The notes under the pieces are model-generated. The model had not been told where the DNA came from. It saw nothing but the letters and a program-made list of their open reading frames with translations, and ran no database searches. A stretch of DNA of 64,000 bases from DASUPK01 sp963800285 (GTDB lineage: Bacteria > Actinomycetota > Thermoleophilia > Solirubrobacterales > 70-9), in NCBI GenBank assembly GCA_963800285.1, contig CAWDAL010000012.1, positions 62,001 to 126,000 of the forward strand, in the 5' to 3' direction. How positions within the stretch are numbered: position 1 is the first letter of the stretch; every line of letters begins with the position of its first letter. This document shows, in pieces, positions 22,566-30,622 of this stretch. A program made the position numbers and the translations under genes.

Positions 22566-24821
22566 ATGCGGTCGTTCATGGTCAGGCTGTCGGGGCTCCT
22601 GACACGCCGGCGCTGGTGGGTCGTCGCCGCCTGGCTCACGACCGTGGTCATCGCCGCCCCGCTGGCCGCGAAGCAGACCGAGCACCTGAGCGGCGGCGGA
22701 TTCGACGTGCCGGGCAGCCAGTCACAGGCCGTGGAGACCGCGGTCACCAAGCATTTCGCCGAGACCGAGGCCGGGCGCATCGCCGTCGTCCTGCAGCCGG
22801 CCCCGGACGCGACCCCCGCGCAGGCCGCCGCCTCGGTGGAGCGTGCCTCCTCTCAGGTCGCCGCGGTCGGCGATGGCGCGAGCATCACTCCGCAGGCTCG
22901 CGCCACGGCGCAGGCACAGCTCGCGGCCGGGAAGCCCGCGGTGGTGCCGGTGGAGGCGACGGGCAGCGCCGATGAGCTCGTCAACACGGCGTCGGATCTC
23001 CGTGATGAGATGTCCCCCGGGCAAGAGGTGAACGGCGTCACGGCCTACCTCGTCGGCCAGCCCGCGATGTGGGCCGCCCTGTCCGAGGTCTCCAAGGAGG
23101 ACCTGAAGACCGCCGAGGGAGAGGGCTTCCCGATCGTCGCGCTCATCCTGATCGCGGTCTTCGGCTCCCTGGCCGCGGCCTCGCTGCCGCTGGCCCTCGG
23201 CGCCGTTGCCGTCACAGTCACCGGGGCGATCATCTTCCTGCTCTCCCAGCAGATCGTGATGTCGGTCTTCGTGACCAACATGGCGTCGATGCTGGGGATC
23301 GGCGTCGCCGTCGACTACTCCCTCTTCATCCTGGCGCGCTTCCGGGAATCGGTCCGCGCCGGGAAGGGCGCCGCCGAAGCTCGCGCCGAGGCCCTCTCCA
23401 CCTCCGGCGTCGCGGTCACCTTCTCCGGCCTTGCGGTGATCATCTCGCTCGGCGGGCTCTGGATGGTCCACAACCAGGCGCTGCGTTCGATGGCGCTCGG
23501 GGCGATGATCGTGGTCGCGATCGCGATCCTGGTCGCAACGACCCTGCTGCCCGCCCTGATCCGGATCCTCGGCCATCGCGTCGAGGCCGGCGGGATCGCC
23601 TGGAAGGTGTTCGCCGCCGCGCGGCGCCTGTGGCGCAAGCGACGGCGCCCCGGCTCGACCAGGCCGGATCGCGAGACCTTCTGGCAGCAGTGGACCTACG
23701 CCGTGATGCGCCGGCCGGTCGTGTCCGTCGTCGCCGTGACGGGGTTGCTGCTGACGATGGCGATCCCGGTGCTCAGCATCAAGACCGGAAACGGCGCGAT
23801 CAAGCAGTTCGACCCCGGCAGCGACCCCCGGGTCGGCACGGAGATCGCCGCGCGCGCCAGCGGAGGCGGCGCTGACCCCGTGAAGGTGGTCGCCACCTTC
23901 GACCACGGCACGCCCTCTGATCCGGCGAACGCGAGGGCGATCCGAGCCTTCACGCACGCCGCCGCAACCGATCCGCAGGTCGAGGCCGTCGCGCCGGCTG
24001 TGGTCAGGGGCAACGAGGCGCTGATCGACGTCGGCACCAAGGCCCAGGCGGCCGAGTCTCAGCAGTCGCTTGACCTGGTCGACCGTCTCCGCACTGGCAT
24101 CGTCCCGGCGTCACCCCTGTCGTCGGTCGCCTCGGTCGACGTCGGCGGCGAGCCGGCCCGCGTGATCGACGCGCGCGACCAGATCAACGGCTCGATGTGG
24201 AAGATCATCGTCTTCGTCCTCGCCTTCTCCTTCCTCGTCCTGATGGTGATGCTGCGTTCCATCGTCCTGCCGCTGAAGGCGGTCCTGATGAACCTGCTCT
24301 CGATCGGCGCCGCCTACGGTGTGCTGATCGCCGTGTTCCAGTGGGGCTGGCTCGACGGCCTCGCGGGATTCCAAAGCCTGGGCGCGCTCGACACGCTGAC
24401 GCCGCCGCTGGTGCTCGCCGTCGTCTTCGGGCTCTCCATGGACTACGAGGTCTTCCTGCTCTCGCGGATCAAGGAGCGTTACGAGGAGCATGGCGACAAC
24501 AGGCGCGCCGTGGCGGAGGGGCTGGCTTCGAGCGCCTCGGTGATCACCTCGGCGGCGCTGATCATGGTCTGCGTCTTCTCGGTCTTCGTGCTCACCGGCG
24601 TTCCCTCGATCAAGCAGCTCGGACTCGGCACCGCGGTCGCGATCGCGATCGACGCGACCCTGGTCCGGCTGATCCTGGTGCCGGCGGCGATGCAGCTGCT
24701 CGGCAGGTGGAACTGGTGGCTGCCGGGAAGGCTCGACCGGCTGCTGCCGCATGTCGGCCTCGAGGGCGCGGCCCCGAAGCCGGACGCCACCACGGGACCA
24801 GTCGAGCCCGCGCGCGCCTAG
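22566..24821 (+). CDS. MMPL-family (RND superfamily) transporter
   Basis: A 751-residue membrane protein with the actinobacterial MMPL layout: a first helix near the N-terminus (RRWWVVAAWLTTVVIAAPLA), a periplasmic loop, a five-helix bundle including MLGIGVAVDYSLFILARFRE, a second loop, and a second bundle with VVFGLSMDYEVFLLSRIKER. The two GxxxDY-type motifs carry the proton-relay Asp-Tyr pairs. It probably exports a lipid or hydrophobic compound. A GAGAGGAAGAGG ribosome site precedes ATG 22566. The next gene encodes a double-hotdog thioesterase-like protein. Confidence 0.92.
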   Translation: MRSFMVRLSGLLTRRRWWVVAAWLTTVVIAAPLAAKQTEHLSGGGFDVPGSQSQAVETAVTKHFAETEAGRIAVVLQPAPDATPAQAAASVERASSQVAAVGDGASITPQARATAQAQLAAGKPAVVPVEATGSADELVNTASDLRDEMSPGQEVNGVTAYLVGQPAMWAALSEVSKEDLKTAEGEGFPIVALILIAVFGSLAAASLPLALGAVAVTVTGAIIFLLSQQIVMSVFVTNMASMLGIGVAVDYSLFILARFRESVRAGKGAAEARAEALSTSGVAVTFSGLAVIISLGGLWMVHNQALRSMALGAMIVVAIAILVATTLLPALIRILGHRVEAGGIAWKVFAAARRLWRKRRRPGSTRPDRETFWQQWTYAVMRRPVVSVVAVTGLLLTMAIPVLSIKTGNGAIKQFDPGSDPRVGTEIAARASGGGADPVKVVATFDHGTPSDPANARAIRAFTHAAATDPQVEAVAPAVVRGNEALIDVGTKAQAAESQQSLDLVDRLRTGIVPASPLSSVASVDVGGEPARVIDARDQINGSMWKIIVFVLAFSFLVLMVMLRSIVLPLKAVLMNLLSIGAAYGVLIAVFQWGWLDGLAGFQSLGALDTLTPPLVLAVVFGLSMDYEVFLLSRIKERYEEHGDNRRAVAEGLASSASVITSAALIMVCVFSVFVLTGVPSIKQLGLGTAVAIAIDATLVRLILVPAAMQLLGRWNWWLPGRLDRLLPHVGLEGAAPKPDATTGPVEPARA

Positions 24822-24831
24822 GCTGCCCCGC

Positions 24832-25932
24832 GTGATCTGGCAAGAGCCCGCCAAGGGCGGATATCCGGACCGCTCCTTCCTGGGGCTACCCGGCATCGAT
24901 CGCATGGGCGCGGGGAGGAAGGGGCTGATCCCCTACTCGCCGATGGGCTACCTCACCGAGCTCGAGATGACCGAGGGCTCGCTGGGCCACTCGACCTTCG
25001 CGATGCCGGCCTCGCCCTGGTTCGCCAACTCCTCGGGCCTGATCTCGGCGGGGATGCTCGCGGTGATCGGCGACGCGGCGCTCGGCTCGGTCGTGCACTC
25101 CTCGGTGGAGGCCGGGCAGGGCATGACCACCGCCGAGCTCTCGATGTCCTTCCTCCGCCCGGTCGTGCCGCGCGGGGGCGCCGCTGTCACAGGGTCCGGC
25201 CAGCTCATCCACCGCGGCCGCACCATGGGCATCTCGGAGGCTTTCCTCTTCGACTCCGAGGACCAGCTGATCTCGCACGGGACCACCCGGTGCAGCGTCT
25301 TCCCACCGGTCGACCCGATCCCGGAGCCGCCCGACCTGGACGCCACCCCATACGACGACGCGGTGCCCGGCAGCTCACCCGACGACCCTTTGCGCCAGCC
25401 GGTCCAGGGAGAGGTACTCGCGCAGGGGGAGTTCGACGACCGTGACGGCCTCGAGATCCTGCGGGCGCTGGCGGACGAGCGGCTCCCGCGCCCGCCGATC
25501 CACCACCTCACCGGGCTCCGACTCGTCGAGGCCGAGGAGGGGAGCACCGTCACGGCCCTGCCCTGCAGCAAGTGGCTGTCGACGTCGGCCGGGACGATCC
25601 AGGGCGGCTTCACGGCGATGCTCGCCGAAAGCGCGATGACCTCGGCGGCGTTCAGCACCGCAGCCGCGGACACGGCCGTGGCGCCGCTCGACTTCAAGGT
25701 CAACTACCTGCGCCCCGTCTTTCCCGACGGCAACGATCTGATCGCCCGCGCGCGGATCCTGCACCGGGGCCGGACTCTGGTGATCGCCGCCGCCGAGATC
25801 CTCAACTCCGAGGGCAAGCAGGTGGCCCTCGCCACCGGCTCGTCGATGTACCTGCCGGGGCGGCCCGCGAACCTGGTCGGGGTGGAGCTGGGCTCGGCCT
25901 CCTCGGATCCCGAGGACGATCCCGGCGCGTAG
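24832..25932 (+). CDS. Tandem hotdog-fold (PaaI-type) thioesterase-like protein
   Basis: A protein of about 366 residues from GTG 24832, which sits just after the MMPL stop. Two PaaI-like hotdog units are visible: the first with LISAGMLAVIGDAALGSVVH, then TTAELSMSFLRPV; the second with GTIQGGFTAMLAESAMTSAA, then PLDFKVNYLRPVFPDG. Each unit has the helix start expected of the acyl-CoA thioesterase fold. It may hydrolyse an acyl-CoA linked to the transporter cargo. An earlier ATG at 24751 would overlap the MMPL gene in a low-complexity frame and is rejected. Confidence 0.8.
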   Translation: MIWQEPAKGGYPDRSFLGLPGIDRMGAGRKGLIPYSPMGYLTELEMTEGSLGHSTFAMPASPWFANSSGLISAGMLAVIGDAALGSVVHSSVEAGQGMTTAELSMSFLRPVVPRGGAAVTGSGQLIHRGRTMGISEAFLFDSEDQLISHGTTRCSVFPPVDPIPEPPDLDATPYDDAVPGSSPDDPLRQPVQGEVLAQGEFDDRDGLEILRALADERLPRPPIHHLTGLRLVEAEEGSTVTALPCSKWLSTSAGTIQGGFTAMLAESAMTSAAFSTAAADTAVAPLDFKVNYLRPVFPDGNDLIARARILHRGRTLVIAAAEILNSEGKQVALATGSSMYLPGRPANLVGVELGSASSDPEDDPGA

Positions 25933-25968
25933 ACGGGCCTTGAAGGTCCACTGATACGGTCAGGCGCC

Positions 25969-28068
25969 TTGAAGCCCTCGGGGAGAGGGAGCCGGCTGGC
26001 GTCCGTGCTCATCTTCGTGCTCGCCGCGATGCCCGCGACCGCGCGCGGGGCCGATCCTGTGCGCAAGGAATCGCGGGCCCCAGTACCGGCCAGCTCCGCC
26101 TGGAAGCGATACGTGATCGACCCCGGCGACGTGGTCTATCCGAAGGCGGTCTACCTGGTCGGATCTCCCGGCGGGGCCCAGAACACCCGCGGACTGAAGG
26201 GGCGGGGAGGCGGGGCCGCCACAATCAGCTCGACGGGATTGGGCGCGGAGGGCGTCGGATCCACGGCCCTGATCCTGGACCTTGGGGCCAACGTCGGCGG
26301 CTTCGTCGAGATCGGAATCAGCTCGTCGGACGGGACGCCGATCAGGCTCGGATACTCGGAGTTCCTCAACTACCTGACGCCGAGGGGCGATACGAGCGGC
26401 GGATTCTCGGCCGGCGTCAGCGACGAGCCGGAAGCGAGGACCGACGTATTCCAGACCACTGGGCCGGCGGAGCTCCGCTCGCCCGGAATCCGAGGCGCCG
26501 AGCGCTTCATCTCCGTGCAGCTCGAGGGCGCAGGCGCCGCCACGATCGATTACGTCCGCGTGCGCACTGAGCATCTCCATCCGGGACCTGGCGAATACCG
26601 CGGCCACTTCCTCTCCAACGACCGTCGGCTGAACCAGGCCTGGTACGCCAGCGCCTACACCTTCGCGCTCGACTCGTTCAGGGACGTGCGTCCGGGCTAC
26701 GCCTACAGCCGCCCGGTGGTGACCGACGGCGCCAAGCGAGACCGCATGCTCTGGGCGGGCGACATGGGGATCGAGAACCTGGTCGGCAACTACTCGCTCC
26801 GGGCCGGGCCGGACGTCCTGCGGCGCTCGCTGCAGGCGTTCAGCTGCCTGCAATACGGGGACGGCCAGCTCTCGCCGGACGCTCAGATCGCGGTCGCGTG
26901 CCCGAGACGGGCTCCACCGCCGGCCGCCGACGCGTCCAGGTTCCCGGGATCCGCGCAACCGATCCTGGACAACGGAGCCCTCCGGCTGCCTCAGTACACG
27001 GCGGCCTGGATCATCGCCGTCCGCGACTACTACATGTTCACCGGCGACCGAGGATTCGCCCACCGGATGATGCCCGTGGTCCGGCGGGCGCTCGGCTACT
27101 TCCTGGCGCACCTCGACGGCGGCCTGTATCGCACCCCCGAGGGGAAATTCACGATCAACTGGCATCCGCGCGACAGGGCGGCCGGTGTCGACGCCTATAC
27201 GAATGCCTCGGTTGAGCGAGCCCTGGTGGCGGGTGCGGCGCTCGAGAGCCGCGTGGGCCTGGGCCGGCGCGCCGCGCGAAGGGACCTGCAGCAGGCCGGA
27301 GTTCTCCGCGGCGCCATGCTCGCCCGTCTCTGGGATCCGGCGGCGGATGCCTTCGTCGGGAATTCCGACGACCGGGGCCGCAACCACACGCAGGACGCCC
27401 AGGTCGAATCCATCCTCGGAGGCATCACGAGCCCGACGCAGTCGCGGCAGGCCCTCGCGTTCATCGACTCGCACCTGCAGACGCCGTTCGGGGTCGCCAC
27501 CGGACAGCTCGACGACGATCCCTACATGGGCAGATACATCTCCCCGTTCATCTCCTCGACCGAGTTGCTCGCCCGTCTCTCCGTCGGTGACGCGAACGGC
27601 GCGCTCAATCTGATCCGCCGCACCTGGGGACAGATGCTGGCGGCCGGGCCCGGCACCGTGTGGGAGAGCATGCGCCTCGACGGTTTGCCGAAGTCGGGAG
27701 GGATCTCGCTGGCGCACGGCTGGGCGGGGGGCCCGGTGCCCGCGCTCTCGGGATACGTCCTCGGAATCCGGCCCACGGCTCCCGGATACCGGCACTGGAT
27801 CGTCGCCCCGCAGCCGGGCGACCTGCACTTCGCGCAGGGTGACGCCCCGACCCCCCACGGCACGATCGCCTCGCGCTGGCGCCGGGGCGGCGGCACCTTC
27901 AAGCTCACGGTTTCGGCGCCGCGCGGCACCTCCGGGGTCGTCGTAGTGCCAGTGCCCCGGCACTCGCACACCGTCGCCCGCGACGGCAAGGTCGTCCATG
28001 TGAAGCGCAGGGGAGGATTCGTCCGGTTCAGGAAGGTGTCCGGCCAGCACACCTTCGTGGTCGGGTGA
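25969..28068 (+). CDS. Secreted GH78-like (alpha-L-rhamnosidase-like) glycosidase
   Basis: A 699-residue exported protein from TTG 25969. A signal peptide (LASVLIFVLAAMPATARGA) precedes a beta-sandwich region and an (alpha/alpha)6-like domain. Supporting segments are DGAKRDRMLWAGDMGIENLV (the usual GH78 acid region), NYSLRAGPDVLRRSLQAF and the C-terminal GWAGGPVPALSGYVLGIRPT, followed by a beta-strand tail. It probably removes rhamnose or a related deoxysugar. The exact GH78 assignment is by motif memory only. Confidence 0.75.
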   Translation: MKPSGRGSRLASVLIFVLAAMPATARGADPVRKESRAPVPASSAWKRYVIDPGDVVYPKAVYLVGSPGGAQNTRGLKGRGGGAATISSTGLGAEGVGSTALILDLGANVGGFVEIGISSSDGTPIRLGYSEFLNYLTPRGDTSGGFSAGVSDEPEARTDVFQTTGPAELRSPGIRGAERFISVQLEGAGAATIDYVRVRTEHLHPGPGEYRGHFLSNDRRLNQAWYASAYTFALDSFRDVRPGYAYSRPVVTDGAKRDRMLWAGDMGIENLVGNYSLRAGPDVLRRSLQAFSCLQYGDGQLSPDAQIAVACPRRAPPPAADASRFPGSAQPILDNGALRLPQYTAAWIIAVRDYYMFTGDRGFAHRMMPVVRRALGYFLAHLDGGLYRTPEGKFTINWHPRDRAAGVDAYTNASVERALVAGAALESRVGLGRRAARRDLQQAGVLRGAMLARLWDPAADAFVGNSDDRGRNHTQDAQVESILGGITSPTQSRQALAFIDSHLQTPFGVATGQLDDDPYMGRYISPFISSTELLARLSVGDANGALNLIRRTWGQMLAAGPGTVWESMRLDGLPKSGGISLAHGWAGGPVPALSGYVLGIRPTAPGYRHWIVAPQPGDLHFAQGDAPTPHGTIASRWRRGGGTFKLTVSAPRGTSGVVVVPVPRHSHTVARDGKVVHVKRRGGFVRFRKVSGQHTFVVG

Positions 28069-28092
28069 GCCGGCTGCCGCTACAGTCGGGCC

Positions 28093-28569
28093 GTGGGACT
28101 CTTCGGCTTCCTGAGGAAGAAGGACGAGCGGGCCATCCCCGAGCCCGGCACGCCGGAGTTCGACGCCGCCGTGCAGGGCTCCGCGCTTCCGGACGACAAG
28201 AGCGTCTCGATGGGGGAGGCGGGTTGGGCAACTCCTGACGCAAAGGTCGAGACGTCGAATCAGACGATCGACTTGCGCGGCACCGGCGCCCGAGGTGAAA
28301 TCGAGCAGGCACTCCGGGAGTCGGGCATCGATCCGGACAAGGAGGGCCAGACCATCGACGCCACGGGCGTGCCCGGGCTGCAGGAGAAGATCACCGGCAT
28401 CCTCGGCAGGATGATGCCGGTGCCGAACGCCGGCGGCTTCGGAGGCGGCATCGCCGCGCCGAAGCAGGACCCGCTCGACCAGCTCGCTCACCTGGAACAG
28501 CAGCGCGACGAGGGCAAGATCACCGCCGCCGAGTTCGAAGCCCAGAAGCGCAAGCTGCTCGGCGAGTAA
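28093..28569 (+). CDS. SHOCT-domain protein
   Basis: A 158-residue soluble protein whose C-terminal 30 residues (LDQLAHLEQQRDEGKITAAE followed by FEAQKRKLLGE) are a clear SHOCT oligomerisation domain. The upstream part contains a Gly/Met-rich linker (RMMPVPNAGGFGGGIAAP) and an N-terminal stretch resembling small ligand-binding SHOCT proteins. It starts at GTG 28093, following the glycosidase by 24 bases. The role is unknown. Confidence 0.78.
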   Translation: MGLFGFLRKKDERAIPEPGTPEFDAAVQGSALPDDKSVSMGEAGWATPDAKVETSNQTIDLRGTGARGEIEQALRESGIDPDKEGQTIDATGVPGLQEKITGILGRMMPVPNAGGFGGGIAAPKQDPLDQLAHLEQQRDEGKITAAEFEAQKRKLLGE

Positions 28570-28576
28570 GCCGACT

Positions 28577-28615
28577 GGGGCGAATTACCGGCCCTATGTA
28601 CCGGTAAAGCGCCCC
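28577..28615. repeat. Family A 39-bp palindrome, solitary copy 3; probable bidirectional terminator
   Basis: GGGGCGAATTACCGG on the left and CCGGTAAAGCGCCCC on the right form a long near-perfect stem in 39 bases. This is the length of the two copies that bound the DUF559 gene, and the outer six bases are identical. It fills the gap between two convergent genes (stops at 28569 and 28623). Here it has no gene inside it. Confidence 0.72.
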
Positions 28616-28622
28616 GCGCGGG

Positions 28623-29909
28623 TTACTCGACCGGCTGGGGCCGGGGCGGGAAGATCTTCGGCATTCGCGCCAGCTGGCGGAGCGAGCCGCGCGGCTTCAG
28701 CTTCCGGCGAAGCATCGCCCGGCGCGCGTCCTGGCCGCGAACCGAAACGTCGATCCAGTCGGCCCAGGTCGTCCGCAGCGTGATGTCTGCCTTCTCGGCG
28801 ATTCCCGGCTCGGCGCGGGTCGAGCCGTTGTCGATCCGCAGGTGGTACGGCTCGGCGTCCTCGAAGCGCCACTGGATCGTCACCGGGCGATCTACCGCGT
28901 CGGTGTGGGCCGAGCGCGCGATCAGGTCGAAGAGGATCGCCTCGAGCTCGGGGTTGACCTCGGGCTTGCCGTTCGGCTCGCCCATGACTCCGGCGCGAAG
29001 CAGCTTGATCTGGCGCCGCGCGCGCTCCTCATGCGGCATCTCGGGATCGAAGGGGTAGATCCCGGGCGGCATCTCGCTGAGCGGATAGCCGGTCGCCTTC
29101 CACTTCATCTCGACGGACTTCATCCCGAACGCGTAGATCTGCTCGAGCGTGAAGCCGTACTCGGTCGTGTAGCGCTCGTCCCAGCCGGGCGGGACGAAGA
29201 CGCCGGTGACCCAGGGCAGGACCTCGCGGAGCAGCTCGGACGCGGCGGCCTTGCACTCGTCCGACTCGGCGAAGAGCTCGGAGAGCACCTTGACGCCGAA
29301 GCCGATGTGGCGCTGCTCATCACGCGAGACCTTCTCCATCCCTGCGCTGAAGCCGGGCATCGTCCCGGCCTTCGCGAAGAAGTCCTCGATGAAGTGCTGG
29401 CCCGGTTGGGCCATCGTCGCCTCGATGATCATGTGGTAGAGCGTGATCGCCTGGGCGAACTTCGGGAGGGAGCGATCGGTCTGGAGCTCCTCCACCATCC
29501 GCTCGAGGCGTCCGAAGACGTTGCTGTAGCCCCAGCCGAGCTGTGACTTGGTGAACTCGAGGCCCTCGGCGATGCCGCCCTCGACCCCGATGACCTCCTT
29601 GAAGAAGCGGTGGAAGAAGACGGCGTGGCGGGCCTCGTCGACCTGCTGGGTGGCGAGGAAGTACTTCTGCTCCTCCTTGGGGGCGGCCTCGATGTAGGGG
29701 GAGAGGCCGTCGGCGACGGCGTCCTCGCCGTAGAAGAACATCGAGTAGATCCAGAGCGCGGACTTGCGCTGGATCTCGTTGAGCGAGTCCCAGCCGTCGC
29801 GGTCCTGCGAGAAGTCGAGCTCGGTCGCCTTCCAGTTTCCCTCCTCCCAGCGGCGATAGAGGTCGTCGTAGGTGATTCCTCCGGCGGTGCCCTGTTGCGC
29901 GACCGACAT
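28623..29909 (-). CDS. R2-like di-metal ferritin-fold oxidase fused to an SCP2-like sterol carrier domain
   Basis: A 428-residue protein. Residues about 1-320 match R2-like ligand-binding oxidases/ribonucleotide reductase small subunits: first-helix Glu in FFYGEDAVADGLSP, QQVDEARHAVFFHRFF and SRDEQRHIGFG supply the E-x2-H metal sites. Residues about 340-428 (WRFEDAEPYHLRIDNGSTRA, then KADITLRTTWADWIDVSVRG) look like an SCP2 lipid-binding domain. The combination suggests oxidation of a hydrophobic ligand rather than nucleotide reduction. It is divergent from a TetR gene across a strong palindrome. Confidence 0.85.
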   Translation of the reverse strand: MSVAQQGTAGGITYDDLYRRWEEGNWKATELDFSQDRDGWDSLNEIQRKSALWIYSMFFYGEDAVADGLSPYIEAAPKEEQKYFLATQQVDEARHAVFFHRFFKEVIGVEGGIAEGLEFTKSQLGWGYSNVFGRLERMVEELQTDRSLPKFAQAITLYHMIIEATMAQPGQHFIEDFFAKAGTMPGFSAGMEKVSRDEQRHIGFGVKVLSELFAESDECKAAASELLREVLPWVTGVFVPPGWDERYTTEYGFTLEQIYAFGMKSVEMKWKATGYPLSEMPPGIYPFDPEMPHEERARRQIKLLRAGVMGEPNGKPEVNPELEAILFDLIARSAHTDAVDRPVTIQWRFEDAEPYHLRIDNGSTRAEPGIAEKADITLRTTWADWIDVSVRGQDARRAMLRRKLKPRGSLRQLARMPKIFPPRPQPVE

Positions 29910-29948
29910 TGGTGTCTCCGTCCTCTCGTCTTCCGCCCTTGCCTCCCG

Positions 29949-29975
29949 TATAGTAACTGACTGACTAGTCAGTTA
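29949..29975. promoter_or_regulatory. Divergent promoter with TetR-type operator
   Basis: TAACTGAC (29954-29961) and GTCAGTTA (29968-29975) form an 8-bp inverted repeat. A second register, ACTGACTAGTCAGT (29960-29973), is a perfect 14-bp palindrome. TATAGT at 29949-29954 is a -10 candidate for the TetR gene (start 29981). The site lies 45 bases upstream of the R2-like gene, so one repressor can control both. Confidence 0.68.
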
Positions 29976-29980
29976 GTACC

Positions 29981-30622
29981 GTGAGTCCCGTCACACAGAC
30001 AAAGCGCGCCCGGATGACCGCTGCCGACCGCCGCGAGGCGATCCTCGACGCGGCCCGCAACGCCTTCGCCGACACCGGCTACCACGAGACCTCGCTGGAC
30101 GCGGTGGCGGAGCGAGCCGGGGTCTCCAAGGCCCTCCTCTACGAGCATTTCTCCTCGAAACGGGAGCTCTACGTCGCGATGCTCGAGATGCACGTCCACG
30201 AGCTGGTCGAGCGGATCAGCGGCGCCGTCGCGAGCGCGGAGCCGGGCGAGGCGAGGATGCGAGCCGGCCTCGAGGCCTTCTTCGGCTTCGTGGAGGAGCG
30301 GCGCGGTGCCTGGCGGATCATGTTCCGGAACGCCGGCGACCCCGACGTGGCCCTCCGCCTCGACCGGCTCCGCGACGAGGTCGCCGCCGCGATCGTCCAG
30401 CTGATGAGCGAGGAGGCGCAGCGGAAGGGCCTGGATTTCCCCAAGCTGCCGCAGTTCGTCGAGATGATCGCTCAGCAGATGGTCGGCGCAATGCAGTCGC
30501 TCGCGGACTGGTGGGACCTGCATCGCAACGTCCCCAAGGACGAGGTCGTGCAGGCGGCGATGGACTTCGCCTGGGTCGGCCAGGAGCGGATCAGCCAGGG
30601 ACAGCGCTGGGACGCGCGTTGA
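29981..30622 (+). CDS. TetR-family regulator divergent from the R2-like gene
   Basis: A 213-residue TetR protein from GTG 29981. The helix-turn-helix region reads RREAILDAARNAFADTGYHE, then TSLDAVAERAGVSKALLYEH and FSSKRELYVAML. The C-terminal domain is a typical ligand-binding helical bundle. The palindrome directly upstream of the start indicates autoregulation and control of the R2-like gene. Its 3' end overlaps the convergent MFS gene by 32 bases. Confidence 0.9.
   Translation: MSPVTQTKRARMTAADRREAILDAARNAFADTGYHETSLDAVAERAGVSKALLYEHFSSKRELYVAMLEMHVHELVERISGAVASAEPGEARMRAGLEAFFGFVEERRGAWRIMFRNAGDPDVALRLDRLRDEVAAAIVQLMSEEAQRKGLDFPKLPQFVEMIAQQMVGAMQSLADWWDLHRNVPKDEVVQAAMDFAWVGQERISQGQRWDAR

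Noticed and set aside
25960..28491. 843-codon minus-strand open frame opposite the GH78-like gene
   Set aside because: The plus strand carries a signal peptide and enzyme motifs; the antisense frame is Arg/Gly/Asp-rich without motifs.
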